DNA from: Crotophaga sulcirostris
Lineage: Eukaryota; Chordata; Aves; Cuculiformes; Crotophagidae
NCBI GenBank assembly: GCA_013397455.1
Contig: VYZB01000194.1
Location: 1,259,930-1,323,929, forward strand
Length of the DNA: 64,000 bases
Reading direction: 5' to 3'
A model generated the notes under the pieces. The model had not been told where the DNA came from. It was given only the letters and a program-made list of their open reading frames with translations, and searched no databases. Below are positions 35,429 through 48,302 of this stretch, piece after piece. The position numbers were made by a program, and so were the translations under genes. Numbering within the stretch: position 1 is the first letter of the stretch; each line of letters begins with the position of its first letter.

Positions 35429-37893
35429 TGTACCTCTACACCCACGTTTACTCTTTCCACAGCATGTTTTCCTATGTCTCACATACTGCAATCCAAGAAC
35501 CTCAGGGAAACCTATAAATCATTTGGGAGAAACAAAGCTGTAGGCAAAGGCAAATTATTTAACGGTATTTCAGAATGATAAATATTAGGGCATTATTTAA
35601 ATGATGTCTAGAGTAACTAGGGTCTTCCATAGGCATAGAAAGAAGCCTCTCTGGTTGAGTCTGAGAAATAACGTATAACTTAATGGATGAATGCAGGATC
35701 CAGAAAGCAGCTGTTTGTGAATGGGACAACAGAAGCCAAAACACACAATGAGATACATTCTAACAGAAATACTGCACTCAGGAGCATGTCTTATATAGGA
35801 ATGAGAGTATGTGAACTCCGTGTGCATACAGAGTTTTGATTGCTGCTGTTTTCAGTCCAGGGTCCCAGCAGTTACCCCTACAATGTGCTGGCAGAGGGTC
35901 TTGCCAAAGCCCAAACATTAAACTTAAAAGAGGGATGCTTTCTTGAAAACTCCTTTCTTGTAAGAACTAAATAGGGAATATTTCTGGAAAAGAAAATACA
36001 GACACAACTTCTGTGGCTTTGCCCAGGATGTTGAAAACTTGGTTTCAACTATTTTCCTTGCCTTCTGAGAAGCATGATCAGGTGGCAGGGAGTTTGTTAC
36101 TTCTTAGGAGATGGGAGACCTTCGAGACAACTTCTCTGTACAAGAAGTATCTTTTTGACAGAAAAAGAGATTGCATAGGATTTCCTGCCCATCAACACCT
36201 GGTCGCAGGAGACAGGTTTTTATAATAAACAGAAATTTTTAGCTACATTCTTGAAACATAACCATTATTTATATCACAGCAGTGTAGTCTCCTGATGAAG
36301 GCAGGTCTGCTCATAAAGAATATGTATCGTACGTACCTGCGATAAGCTAGGTATTATAAGTACCTGGCAGTTTAATGGACAGGCTGTCCAGAATATGGGA
36401 GTCTCAAAATATGCATTCAAGTAACTGTTACATCTCTGCTTTCATTGCTCCAACTTCCCCTATAGAAATAAGTACTTCAAGCGGTAGTTATGAAGGCTTG
36501 TTTCCACTATTAAACATTCACTTAGAAAAATGTGAGTTTTATTTTATTTTGAGATAACCTTGTTGAGTGAATCAGTTTGCTACCAGCCTTCATTTAGGGC
36601 AGATCTAAAAGAAAAAAAAAATCTAAAATCAAGCCAAATACAAAAATACTAATGACTTCAAGTACTCTACATATGAATGCCTTGATTCCAAGCACACAGG
36701 TGTGTAGTAGAAAAAGCTGAATGGAGGAACAGTAACAGCATTCGGGAATAGAACAAGAAGAAATCCTTCAGCAACACTGATTTATGACCAAGTGGGAAAA
36801 ATAATTAAATTAATATATTTCATTTAGGATATTAATGAAGAGGCAGGAGGGGAAGGCAAGCCTGTTTGTGCAAACAGAACTTTTTCTTGAACCTCAGTTC
36901 TACCAGAAAAAAAACCCTGATGGCACCATCACATTTATTTCTTGTTGAAGGCTCTTTGAGGCTCCAGTACTTGTTTACAGGCTTAGGTTCTCTTTCTAAA
37001 TTAATAATTATTACTCTCTTATTTTGATGTTGGACCTAAATATACACATCTGATTTTATAATATATGTATATGGGAACTAAGCTGCTGGTTTCAGCTGAA
37101 TAGGGCTACATATATACTCAAGGCAAAATACATTAAATTTTTTTTATGAAGATGGCTGTGCGATTATTGTTTGGAAATAAATCAGTACTAATTGTTTTCT
37201 CATATTCAGCTTTCCTACAATGACAGCTAGATGCCAGATTTTATTATTCTTGTGATTCATTATTCTTGTAATATAACTATAAAGCTGTAGCTTTACTTGC
37301 TACACGAAAGAGAGGAATATCAGAGGAATAGCAATCAGCATGATTGATTTTCTAAGACACTTGCACTGATCACTACTACTTTCTTGAGCTGCAAAAAAAA
37401 AAAAACTAACAGCATTTTAAACCATCCTGCAACATAGGAGATGGCTATTTAGGAATTATTGACTCCATCAATTTTAATTATAGAAGCTTAAATAAGATAA
37501 ACTCTGAGTCTCAGGCACCTCAATATAAAAAGAGGATAAAAAAATACTGGGTTGAAGAAAAACTCTTTTGGCTTTGGATCTGTTGTAATTATAACTTTGA
37601 ATGTTCCTTTACTTTAGTCTTTAAAATTTGCTCAATATTTTATCATAGCTGTAAAATTAATTTGACTTCAGCTGTTCAAAATGCACACAAACCCCTCCTA
37701 GCAGTATAGCACCACTATGTAGCATGTCCCTGAATACGTAATATCTTCCAGAAAACATGTACTTTGCTTATGAGTAACAGTTTAAATTTGATGGAACTCT
37801 GTATGTTGGTTTGTTGAACATCAGGCGCTTGATATAAATAAGAACATATGCTTACTGTTACAGAACTTGTTGTTGGTCTACCATACCAATAAA

Positions 37894-37933
37894 ATATCAT
37901 ATCATATCATATCATCATATCATACCATATCAT
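37894..37933. repeat. (ATATC)n pentanucleotide microsatellite
   Basis: About four exact ATATC units are followed by diverged ATC and ATACC variants, directly upstream of the 147-codon open frame that starts at 37946. Confidence 0.85.
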
Positions 37934-37945
37934 GCTTCATGGTGC

Positions 37946-38389
37946 ATGAAAATATTTGGAGATGAATTTGGTCAAGAAAAATTTTACAAAGTCATATTGG
38001 AATGTGGATTAAAATACCAAGATCCTCTTCTGGTATGTATCGTGACAAGTCTAAAGTATGTAATTGTTGCTAACAGTTATTTTACAAATTCACTTTATTG
38101 TGAGAATTCAGAATTTCTGATATTTAAAATTACCTGCCAAGAAAATAATTATTTTCCTCCATTCCCTTTGATTCTATGTAATGAGCTCCCTGTAAGGAAA
38201 AGCCTTTTCTTTTTTCCTGGTCCTGTTGGGCAAAAAATGTCTCCAAAGGAAGAAAATTTGAGCCCTGGGTTATTGCTGAACTTTATAGCAAGAAAAGCTT
38301 TTAATCAAGAATCCATTTTGCTCAGCTTCACCAAGATAACAGCTACATACTGGCTGCAGAAACGAATTCATGTCTATCTGTCCACTTGA
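37946..38389 (+). other. 147-codon open frame, probably chance
   Basis: This is the longest non-retroelement open frame I can find (147 codons), starting in AT-rich DNA just after a microsatellite. The predicted peptide is rich in Phe, Leu, Ile and Lys, with no signal peptide, repeat or motif that I recognise. At the local stop-codon density roughly one frame of this size is expected by chance over both strands of the window. There are no convincing splice sites or promoter. It is listed only so that the reader knows it was considered. Confidence 0.12.
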
Positions 38390-40706
38390 ATGAACGCTAG
38401 CTATCTTGAGAATCTGTTTTTATCTCTGGAAAACTTCCAAAGTCACTCCTCGATTTTGCCTTTTTTAAAAAACTAACGTATCCTAGCAGTAATGCTCAAC
38501 TTGAAAACCATGTCTAGGTTGAAGATGAGAGAAAAGAATATTTGTGTTTTTCAATCATTGCCATTTCCATGGTCATTGGGAGTTCTGAAGTAGGAGTCAC
38601 TCCACTGGAGTCCCAAATAATACATCATCTTTATGGTTGAGGACGTGTAAGTGCCTTCAACAATTCTCAACAGGAAAAATTCCTCATAGGTATTTTTCTT
38701 GCTGTCTATGGGAAGCAAAAAGAGTGCAATCAAAATGGCTTTGTTGACATAAATGTCAGTGATATTTTGATGACAGTGGACAGCAAAAGATCTTACACCC
38801 ATAATGAATGAAGTAGGTAAGAAAAGACTACTTCAGACAAGAATCTGGACTGATTACCTGTAAGCCACAGGCAGCTATCAACAAAGAGCTTTAAAAGGCT
38901 CATGCACTTACTGTCTCAGTTAACTGGATGCCCTACAGATGGTTTAAAGGATTTTTTTCTTTCTTTTTCCTCTTTTTTTTTAATGAATAGTTTTTAAGCA
39001 GTCCGTCAGTGCTATTAATACTTAAATTACATTGTGTGCAGTTGCAAGGTATTTCTTAATGCACTGCTCCACTAAGCTAGGACATCATCATCTTTCTGTT
39101 AAAAAGAGTATATTTAATGTTAAAAAACCATTATGTTCTTACATAAATCTTTTGGTGTAATAACAATGGTTATCTTTTCTTTGGCTTTGAGCCCTTAATT
39201 TCTTTAACAGATTATTAACAGAACAGCAAAACCATATCCTTCCACAGAAAAAAAAAGAGTAAGCATAATATATTGGTGACTTTGCAGTAAGTGCAATGGA
39301 GCTATGATAAAATTTGTCATCTCAGTCTACAGCCAACATACTTTGTATTACCACCGTAATAAGAAAAGGGGCAGAGACAGTTGCTATGGTGTGGGAGCAT
39401 GAAAATCAGCCTGTGTTTTCAGCCAGCGTAGTGCTTTTGAAATATTATCTCAAAGAATCCATAGAGTATTTTCTGGTGGTTTGTGCAATATTATCTCATT
39501 ATAAGATGCTGGCATGCTTCCTGGAATTCAGCTGCTGAACTGCATTTTTCAGTAGCTTCAGTAATGTAGAATACTTACTTAATATTCCTCTTAATGTTAA
39601 GAATTGCTTAGCCATTTTGAGAATGCAAATAGGAAAAGGATTGTCCATCAAGATGTGTCCCTTTTGGGATGTGAAGTGTCAGAAAAAGCCTTTAAAGTTC
39701 ACTACAACCGTATTCAAAGTACATGAACTTTTGCTTTCTCATTAAAAAAAAAAAGTTCAGTACATCCATTATGGTGCTTTCTTTACAAAATAGTCTATTC
39801 TACCAAAATGAAAGTGCTTAAAATGCTTCTTTTCTCCCTGAGTGCAGAAGCTTCAGACAAGGTTATTGGGAAAATGCTTAAAGAAATAAATCACCTGGTT
39901 TGCTATGTAATAGCCATCAGACTTGTTAAAAGGATGAATGATACATCTCAATACAGAGCATTTCTGTCAGGTTATGGGTATGCTCTGGAAAGAGTTCTTA
40001 TTGACTTCTAATTCTCTAGTTATTATTGTAGAGGCTTTCCCAGATATAATATCAACTATTATTCTTGGGAGTAAGGAACTTCTCTACCTGAATTTTAGCC
40101 CTGTTAACTGGTCATACTAATTAATTAATACGTCAACAGCAACAGCTTAGCTTGCAATATATGACTGCAATTTTTCAGTTTTGGCCACTGAGCACTGCTC
40201 ACAGTATATTTTCAGCCTAAACAGTTTTGTTTCTTTGGATTCTGTGCGGTGCTTGTGTCTCCTGAAGTGGTGTTCATCCCAAAGTTTAATTATTCCTTAT
40301 TGCAAGGAATTGGAACCCTGCACCTAAAATTAATTTTTCCCAATGTTCTCGTGCTTTCAGGCCAGGACAAAGTACAACCTCCTCCCCTTACAAGGAGAGT
40401 GAGCCATAGTGTTGGAAGTTAGCTGTTTGGTTCTTTTTGTTCAAATAGCAAATGAACATCATAATGATCCCATAGGTTTTAAAATTATGTTAGGGGCTAG
40501 AAAGAGAATTTGTTTTCCTTTCTTATTTATTAGTGAGTGTATTTCAGTGAAGAATATTGCTTTTAAGATTATTCTATATCTTAACACAACCTAAACCATA
40601 TCATTCTGGAATTTAAAGCTTGTCAGGAATGGAGTAAAAGCAATGTATTTCTTTAGGACCAAGCGTATTAGCTGTAAATCAATAAAATGAGACAAGTAAT
40701 TCTATT

Positions 40707-40726
40707 GAGAGCTTTGAAAAGCTCTC
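40707..40726. repeat. 8-bp perfect stem with TGAA loop
   Basis: GAGAGCTT at 40707-40714 pairs exactly with AAGCTCTC at 40719-40726. There is no T run downstream, and it is not a terminator in this context. Confidence 0.6.
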
Positions 40727-43327
40727 TGATTGTATTAGATTATATGCTATATGCCACAAGGGAAGGGGATGTGGCACAGGGAAGGAAAGGGCATAGGAAA
40801 GAGAATCTTGACTTCCAGATGTTGTCATAGTGAATCAGGTAGCTGGTCCTGATTTTGTAATCAAAGGCCTTTTGTTATTCCTTTACCCCATTATTTTTAC
40901 ACTTTTCAGCAAACCAAGCAGAACAGGCATTAGTTCAGATTATTTTGCTTAATGTTTGATCTTTTTAATCCAGATGTCTTTATTTCAGTTTTTGGGTTGT
41001 TCTCAATGTAACGGCCAGTCATGACAGCTTAGATAAAATCCAAACCATCTGTTAAATCTCCACTTAAAACACCACAGATTAAAAAGCAGCTAGCAACAAC
41101 TCAGAAAAAAAGCAGGTCTGGCTGTCTAAATGGCATGCTAATCTGTGTGGGTTTAAGTGAGCAGAGTGTATTTTTTTATTGAAACCTTGAGGGAAAAACA
41201 CACATATTGTTCATACTCTTTATCTATTGTTTAAAGTTTGTCTCCACTGAATCAGTTTTCACACACAGATTCTGTGATGCCACAGGTTATTTTTTGTTGA
41301 ACTGCATGCTCTTCATTTGGTTTCCTGCCTAGTTCCCCAAAGAAACAAGTGCTATGAAATTGTGTTTTCTGCCTCCATGTCTCGCTTTTTGAACTCCTGG
41401 CCACCATCAGCCAAATCTGACATAAGGCTCAATGATATAAAGTTCTCAAAGAGGTAGAAAGGGAAAGGCAACATTTGTGTCACTGCCTAAAGGTACAGCT
41501 CAATTCAGTCCTGGGGCACAGCTGAGACACGGTGTGTGCTAAAACCACTTTGCCAGGCAGGTAGGGAAGGATATGTAAGGAGAAAGAGGGCAAACATCCT
41601 TTGGAAACTACTCATTGCTAGTTTCTCTACCTAGCAATCAACCTGTTTCCTAGCACTCCAAATTCTGAAGGTTGCATTGCAACTCTGGTTCAAACAGTGC
41701 ATCCCAAAGGAAATTAAGCTGCCAGAACACCAGTATGTTTTTGTCAATACAAATTAACCTATGCCACATTTTTTAATTAATTGCATTATCTAGCCTCTTT
41801 ATTCACTGAAGTCCCTACAGTTTTAATGTTAATAGTAAGTAGAGAAAATCCTGTCATGCAAGTCAAAATTCTTTTGTTCTATAAGCAAAAAAAAAAAATA
41901 AAATTGCCAAAATTATATTATGCCATTGCACACTTTTTAAACTTCCATACCAAAACACCACAGTGCTTAGATGGAAATGAAGGCGAACTTGACTCCTCAG
42001 CGAGAATATCCTTACAGGCAGATTTCTATTTTAATTCTTTTAGCCAAGTTGCACAAAATCAGTTCACATAAAGCTAATAACAATATGTATTTAAATTTCA
42101 TATGATTTCTTGTATGAAAATATAAGAAAAAGCCTAGATGTGTAGGAAATAGTAAGGGGGACAAAGACTGGAAGTTATTTATATGGTAATTTTCCTTTAT
42201 CTGAAGTATATTTTAATGTAATAAGCATTTGTAAACAGTGACTTGAAATCAGTACAGAGACAATGAATTATGCAAAGGGTCATGCCCCAAATTATCCTAA
42301 ATTATACTTGGAGTAGCACTGAGGACCAAAGAGATAAACTGATAGGTTTTTGTGTAACTTAAGGCACTTTAATCTATTTTTCTCTAGTAGGATTATTCAT
42401 TATAAGTACAATTTTCCATAAAACATGTTGGACTTGCAGGCTACATTTGTCTGATAAATAGATACATAATCCCAAAGAAAATGGGCTATATTCACTGAAT
42501 TGCAACTGAGCTATGGTCGTGCAGCAAAATAAAATATACCACATCCTGCAGGAGCTTTTCACATGATAAGTGACAGCGATGTATGAGGCATTAAGAAAGC
42601 ATTCTGGCCAAACAAACAGGGTCATACAACCCTTAGACTTCAAGTAGCATCTGATGCAAGATTCAGGGTTACAGATAACACAGTTAGGTCCCAAGGGGGA
42701 AAGAGAAAGGAAGATGATGGATACTGTCTCGTCGCATCTCTATATCGTATTAAATATTTGAAGGTATTTAATCACAATGTTGTGATCCCAGTGTACTGAG
42801 GAACCATTTGCCATCTCAAAGCCTGTGCAGCTCTAGGAAACTGTGTCAGACATCAGAAATGATTCCCAGATGTTGAAGCATCACTAGTTTGTATCAGATT
42901 AGATGCCAACAGTGTTCTAGAGGAAACTTGTGCCTAAGTTAATTTGCTGCCAAAACAAAGTTTAACTGAAAATCCTTTGATCAATGTTATTGAACTAACT
43001 CAGTATCTGACATGAATGCTTTGTATGTCTCAATGGTCTGTGAGAAAATAAAATTGCATGGCATGAAATGGAAGTGCCAGAAGAAAATTGTATATTGTAA
43101 AGTGTTGCTTCCAGCAATACAAGTAGTACAACATAAATAGAGAAAAGTATTTCTCCAAAGTATTTAACAGAGAGTATGGGCTTGCAAAATGCAACTGAGC
43201 TTCACCTTACTGAGTAAGGACTGCCTGTTCTGTACAGCCACAACTGGCAAGTGTCGATGTGTCAGTACCCACAAGGAATGGTGTTGCCTTAGGAGGCCAA
43301 CTTGATGTTGTTTTTCAAATGAGTATG

Positions 43328-43356
43328 TATTATATATATATATATGAGTATATATT
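43328..43356. repeat. (TA)n microsatellite
   Basis: About eight TA units interrupted by GAG, in AT-rich DNA. Confidence 0.8.
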
Positions 43357-44170
43357 CTGTTATATGAATAGTTTATCTCTTTCCATCATGACTGACGTCT
43401 GCATCAGCTTCCCTCAGTAAGAAAGGTGTAAAAAAAAGAAAATGCCTCTGACTCCTTAGAAGTTGAGGGCTTTTTACCATAAATATGAATTAATTTCACC
43501 AATGGGAAGGCATTGTTACGACGATGTTAAATTTTAGTGATGACAGACAGGGAAGTATCAGTTTTATTTTAATGAATATGATACCTGCATATGTGTACAT
43601 ATTGATTTTGGTGGGTTATTTTCTACTCAGGTAGTCATTAAAGGAAATATACAGCCAAGGGATGGAAAAAAGGAGGTTAAGTTCAACTGAGTAGAAATGG
43701 TCCTCCAAACTAGAATAGGGGAGGAAGAATTATGAAGTCCACAGAAACAGATGACAAAATATCAGTGAGGATTTGTGTGGGGTATGGACTTCATCTGTCC
43801 TAAGTCTGGAAGATATATGGTAACATAAAGCAGAAGCACTGAGCTGTCAGGTGTAATCTAGGTTAAATCCGGACATGGTATAGAGATATTACAGTTGTAG
43901 AGCCCTGCTGAGACTTGGGGATTATTAGTTCAGATGTAGTTCTTGAGTTAATGTGCATTTCTTGAGTCTAGATGTGATCTGACATGGCATTGCTTTGATC
44001 TGTGTGGATTTGCTAGTTTGGGATTCTGCAAGAGCAAGTGCTGTATCTGCGGCCAGTGGTCCATCACTTGGCTCTCAAAATAGTTAAGGGCATAAATACC
44101 AATGTGTGTTTGCATGAAAAATGAAATAAACCAGCAAGTACAGGCAAGATAATTTCCATATAAAACTCTT

Positions 44171-44702
44171 AGAATCATAGAATCATAGAATGACCTGAGT
44201 TAGAAGGGACCCACAAGGATCATCAAGTCCAACTCCTGTCCCTGCACAGGCCAAACCCAACATTCACACCGTGTGTCTGAGGGCACTGACCAGATGCTTC
44301 TGGAATATTGTCAGGCTCGGCACCGTCACTACTTCCCTGGGGAGCTGTTCCAGGGCTCCACCACCCTCTGGGTGAAGAACCTCTTCCTAATATCCAACCT
44401 AAGCCTCCCCTGGCATCTTCCTGCCATTCCCTTGGGTCCTATCACTGGTCACCAGTGAGATCAGTGCCGGCTCCTCCTACTTCCCTTGTGAGGGAGCAGG
44501 GAACAGCTATGAAGTCTCCCCTCAGTCTCCTCTTCTCCAGGCTGAGCAGACCAAGTGACTTCAGCCTCTCACATATAATTTCTCCTCTAGACCCTCCACC
44601 AGCTTTGTGGCCTCCTCTGGACACTCTCCAGTAGTTTGATGTCCTCCTTATTCTGTGCTGCCCAAAATTGAACAAAATATTCGAGATGGGACCTCACAAA
44701 AA
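44171..44702 (-). mobile_element. CR1 LINE, 5'-truncated, 3' tail intact
   Basis: On the plus strand it opens with the reversed CR1 tail AGAATCATAGAATCATAGAA (44171-44190), followed by the reversed 3' UTR (ATCATCAAGTCCAACTCCTG, 44219-44238). It then continues into the ORF2 C-terminal region (CTCCTCTTCTCCAGGCTGAG, 44527-44546, and GTGGCCTCCTCTGGACACTC, 44608-44627). The copy is cut at about 44702 by 5' truncation. It is one of the younger CR1 copies in the window and raises local GC well above the flanks. It belongs to a different tail type from the copy at 57488 (CATAGAAT rather than CAGTATCA). Confidence 0.95.
44442..44675 (-). pseudogene. CR1 ORF2 C-terminal remnant
   Basis: The minus-strand frame reads a CR1 post-RT segment including [19 protein letters not shown]. 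The usual coding sequence between this block and the conserved FFTERV-type block is disrupted: the frame stops at 44442 after DLTGDQ, whereas CR1 homology continues to about 44300. It is non-functional and lacks all catalytic domains. Confidence 0.8.
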
Positions 44703-46429
44703 CTATTTGTTTATCCTTGTTCTAAGATACATTTTGATTCCAATTGACTGGGAACACAAAAGCAATGCTTCAAATTATTCATCAATTTGAGCAAATTAAA
44801 AATAATTTAAGCAAGTGCTGAAAAAGTAACTAAAATAATTTCCTTTTTGGTTCTCCCTTTCACCTTGCTCCACATTCTCTATACCCACCCTTTCCATATT
44901 TCCAGCAACAAGGGAGTTTTGCCTATGTCCTTGTACCAACTTGGCCTCTGTTCATAGCAGTTGGCAGAACCCCTCTGCCTTCTCTGAGCCATATCTGTGC
45001 TCCAGTCAGTCTAGGACACTATTGGATTTAATTGGGTTTTTAGTCAAAGTAAACACAAGCTGCGTGACTTACTAGTTAAGACTAGTCTGAGAAAGCCTTA
45101 AGCTAGTCCAGGAAGAGCTCTGGAGTTTGTATAAGATGATGATAAGACAGTACAAGATGCCTCTTCAGAGACCAGTGCACACATCCAGCTATCACATAGA
45201 TTCTGCTTTCAGGTCTGAGTCTGTTATTAAAATACTCTGAAACAGTTTACCTAGCTTCTCAAAAGTCCTATAATAAAGCGTAAAAGAAGTTATGATATTT
45301 ACAAGGTCTTTAAAATTAACAGTGATGTTTATTTGCATCAATCTTTGGTAACATGTACAAATGGCTGTGTTCCACTTGAAGGACAAAAATACTCATGCAC
45401 ATCCTGACCTTCCTTGGTCTAGGCACGTCAGAAGTAGACTGGCTCTTCTGTGAAGAGATTTTTTTACCAAATCCCTAGGAGTATATTTTCATAAGATGTC
45501 TTGTGCTAAATTAACAGCTCTTCTCCACTGAAAGATACATGACCTGTTTCCTTCTCCCCTCTCTGCCCACCTTACTTTACCCGTTCTGTGGCACTTATCT
45601 GATCACATAATAATTTGATTCAGTTCCCCTAAAGTACAGAAAGCTAACTTGGCAAGCAAGAAAGAAAATGTAATATTCCCTGGTGGGGTGGTTATTTTAG
45701 CTCACTGTGTGACCAGAAGAGTAGCAGAAACAGCCTCTCCCCCATAACTCTCCAACTCACTTGACACACCAGCCCTTTTCTTCTGGTAAAAACTAGCTAT
45801 GTTCTCATATTTATCATTGCATATATTATCAGTTCTTGGCCTTTACTTGTATCAGCATTGAATTAGTTTTCTTTCCCAGCTGGTATTGTGGCACATAATT
45901 CTCTCGCACACTTTGCTCTTTATTTATTTAACGTACTCCTGTCTCAGCAAATCCTTGTCAGTGCTTTCCTTATGTTTGGTTTTCAACAGTTTTATATCTT
46001 GGTATTATTTAAAATATTAAGTCTGAAGAGGTAGTAAAATGTGTCTGAACATATATTATGAATAAATCCATTGAAGGTTTACACAGTTTCTGGCTACAAC
46101 AAAGGTTTAGGTTAATATTAAATAAATCAAAGGCTGATTCAGTTCCAAAGAAGAAAACTGCCGAATTGGCATGAGAGCTTGTGTTAGAAGTTTTGCAAAG
46201 CTTTTTGAAAAAAGAGAGAGCCAAATACAATGCAACTTGCTGTCATGATACAAAGCAGACTTTAAAAAAAAAAAGCAATAACAGCTCAGGAATGGATTAC
46301 TAAGCTTTCCAAAGACCTCACTTTTGGCTTCCTTATTGAAATAACTGACATTCATCCAATACTGCCCAGCAAAAAAGCATCTAATTTCTTTCAAAACTCT
46401 GAACATATTATTTTGCTTTTGATACAGGA
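44703..46429. other. Unique AT-rich DNA, no gene recognised
   Basis: Nothing is recognised. Two overlapping minus-strand frames (46009-46230, 46107-46406) are short and lack identifiable features. Confidence 0.45.
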
Positions 46430-47055
46430 GAAGAGTGTTTTTGAAAGTCAGGCTTCAGTTGTTTGTGCCAGATGGAGGTGAAGGGATTGGCAGCCGCACA
46501 GTGAGTGGTGCTGTGGACAACGCAGGCCAGCAAGCAGCAATGAGATAATGAAATCTGGGCCTCAACACATCCTTAATTTTCTGTTTGCCAGGATGCAGGT
46601 CAGCCTGGGTACCACAAGCTACAGTTCAGCATCCCATTCCCATCCCCACAGAGCCTGAGGTGGTGTTGTCTCACAGCCAGACCCTACCATGATGGGGATA
46701 AAAAGGTTTTCCTTGGTACTGAGAGCAAAGTGGTCCTTTTTTTTTTTTTTTTTTTTTTGGTGCCCTGTAATCTACAGCTGCTTGCCAGCCACTGTTTGGA
46801 GTCCCCTTGTGTTGCCTGGATTGCAGGCACAGCCATATTTTCCCTTCTTCATGTCTTGCTTTTCATGGGCTGGGACCAGCAAAATCCTGCCGCAGCGTTT
46901 TGGAGAGCTGTTTTCAAGGGATTCACACTGGCAGATCTCCTGGCTACTGAGATTTTTGTACATAATCTCTCTTAGAAGCCTGCATCTTCATTTTTGTGGT
47001 GAGAGGGGAAGTACAATCCAGCACTGTAAGAGATTAAAAGAAAACACATAGGTAA
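46430..47055. other. GC-raised unique block with a 22-base T run
   Basis: About 600 bases are richer in G and C than the surroundings, with an uninterrupted T22 at 46737-46758. Three overlapping frames (46689-47051 and 46730-46975 on +, 46772-46963 on -) are open, which reflects low stop density in GC-richer sequence rather than a gene. Seen from the minus strand, the T22 would be a poly(A) tract after about 290 bases of non-repetitive sequence, but no AATAAA precedes it and no flanking duplication is visible. Identity unknown. Confidence 0.3.
46737..46758. repeat. T22 homopolymer
   Basis: Twenty-two consecutive T, the longest pure homopolymer in the window. It is a likely site of length polymorphism and sequencing error. 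Confidence 0.9.
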
Positions 47056-48162
47056 GAACCGGGAAACCACATGCCTACATAAATTTTTATCCCTTTATTC
47101 ATCAGTATGTGATACTACAGATGTACAGAGTAACAAAAGTTGTGACATATACCAAGCTTCATTTGTTTAAAATCCCACTCGTGAAAGAAAATCTCACATA
47201 CTGGTTTAAAGGACAACATTTATATTTGTTTTAAGAAGCATTTTATATCTTGAGATTTATATACTCAAGAAACACGGGAATTGCCAAAATAGTGGGTTTT
47301 GCAGTCTGACAGAAATGATACTCAACCCACAAACTGAAGTTATTGCAGAATTACCTCCAATTTTAATACTTGAGGGAGCACATCTGGTTTTGCCTCAGCT
47401 GCTTAAACATGTGGCACTTTTTAACAGAGTTGCACAGGTATCTTCTGTTTCTAGTTGAAAAATAAGGGGTAGGAAATAATTTATTCTTGAGGTTAAAAAT
47501 ACTGAAGGTGGCTCTGTATTCAGTTTCATTTGAAGAAATCTAAGTTCTCATCACATATAGGGAATGGAGAGCTACTCCACTGTAGAAAATTGCATTGTGT
47601 CAAACTAAAGCAATGCTTTGGATAGGTTCATTGACGGAACGTGTTTCTTGAAGCTTTGAGAATAACTAAGTTTTCAGCTCATTAACCGAGCAAAACCCAA
47701 CAATAATTTAAAAATGTATTTCTGATTAACTTAAATTTGTTCAATGCATTCATTTGAGATCAAACAAATTATTTACAGATAATTTAAATTTATAAAAATC
47801 TCAAGTGCAAAGATTAATGCAGTGTATGTTATACAATATATAATTATACTCAAGAAGATGAGTCAAAATTGAACTTGTGATTTAAATTATCACATATTTT
47901 AATTCTGGAACTTTATCTTAGTATTATTATTTATCATGGTTGGGGGTTTTTTTTGTGCAAAATTCTCAAGGCCCTGACTGTTCATCCTTGAAATATAGTT
48001 CTGTTCATTCCCAGATTTTCTGGTCCTACCTGTTTTGGCACTCTCTTGCTTTCATGCTGATAGATTAGTATTTGGAATATTTTTTAATGAGCTTTTCTCA
48101 TACGTATAAATCTTCTCTTCCTTTCAATTTGGCAATGCATTTCTATTCACCAAGCAATTCAC
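47056..48162. other. AT-rich spacer, nothing recognised
   Basis: No repeat family, RNA gene or coding exon is recognised. Confidence 0.45.
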
Positions 48163-48302
48163 ATCCTTGGAGATGTTTAAGGCCAGGTTGAATCAGACAT
48201 TGAGCAACCTGATCCAGTGGAAGATGTCCCTGCCCATGGGAGGGTGGTTGGAACAGAATGATCTTTAAGGTCCCTTCCAACCCAAATCATTCTATGATAC
48301 TA
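48163..48302 (+). mobile_element. CR1 LINE 3'-UTR fragment
   Basis: About 140 bases covering the end of ORF2/start of 3' UTR (CCTTGGAGATGTTTAAGGCC) through AAGATGTCCCTGCCCATGGG (48222-48241) and ATCTTTAAGGTCCCTTCCAA (48261-48280) to a single tail unit TCTATGATAC. It is the same tail type as 2138-2241 and more intact. It has no coding capacity. Confidence 0.93.

Larger units (their letters stand above)
31621..44170. other. 12.5 kb with no recognised gene or mobile element
   Basis: Apart from simple repeats (33626-33690, 34459-34510, 35390-35428, 37894-37933, 43328-43356) I recognise nothing. It includes the longest open frame that is not a retroelement in the window (37946-38389, 147 codons, +). 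That frame has no recognisable domain and is about as long as the single longest chance frame expected here. A minus-strand frame at 38551-38802 is described as a lead. The block 40980-41300 is mixed in composition and repeat-free, a plausible but unproven conserved non-coding segment. Confidence 0.45.

Noticed and set aside
37946..38389. 147-codon plus-strand open frame as a gene
   Set aside because: No recognisable domain, AT-driven composition and no splice or promoter evidence. About one such frame is expected by chance in the window.
42374..42694. 106-codon minus-strand, cysteine-rich frame
   Set aside because: The cysteines are irregularly spaced, with no zinc-finger or secreted-peptide pattern and no signal peptide; probably chance.
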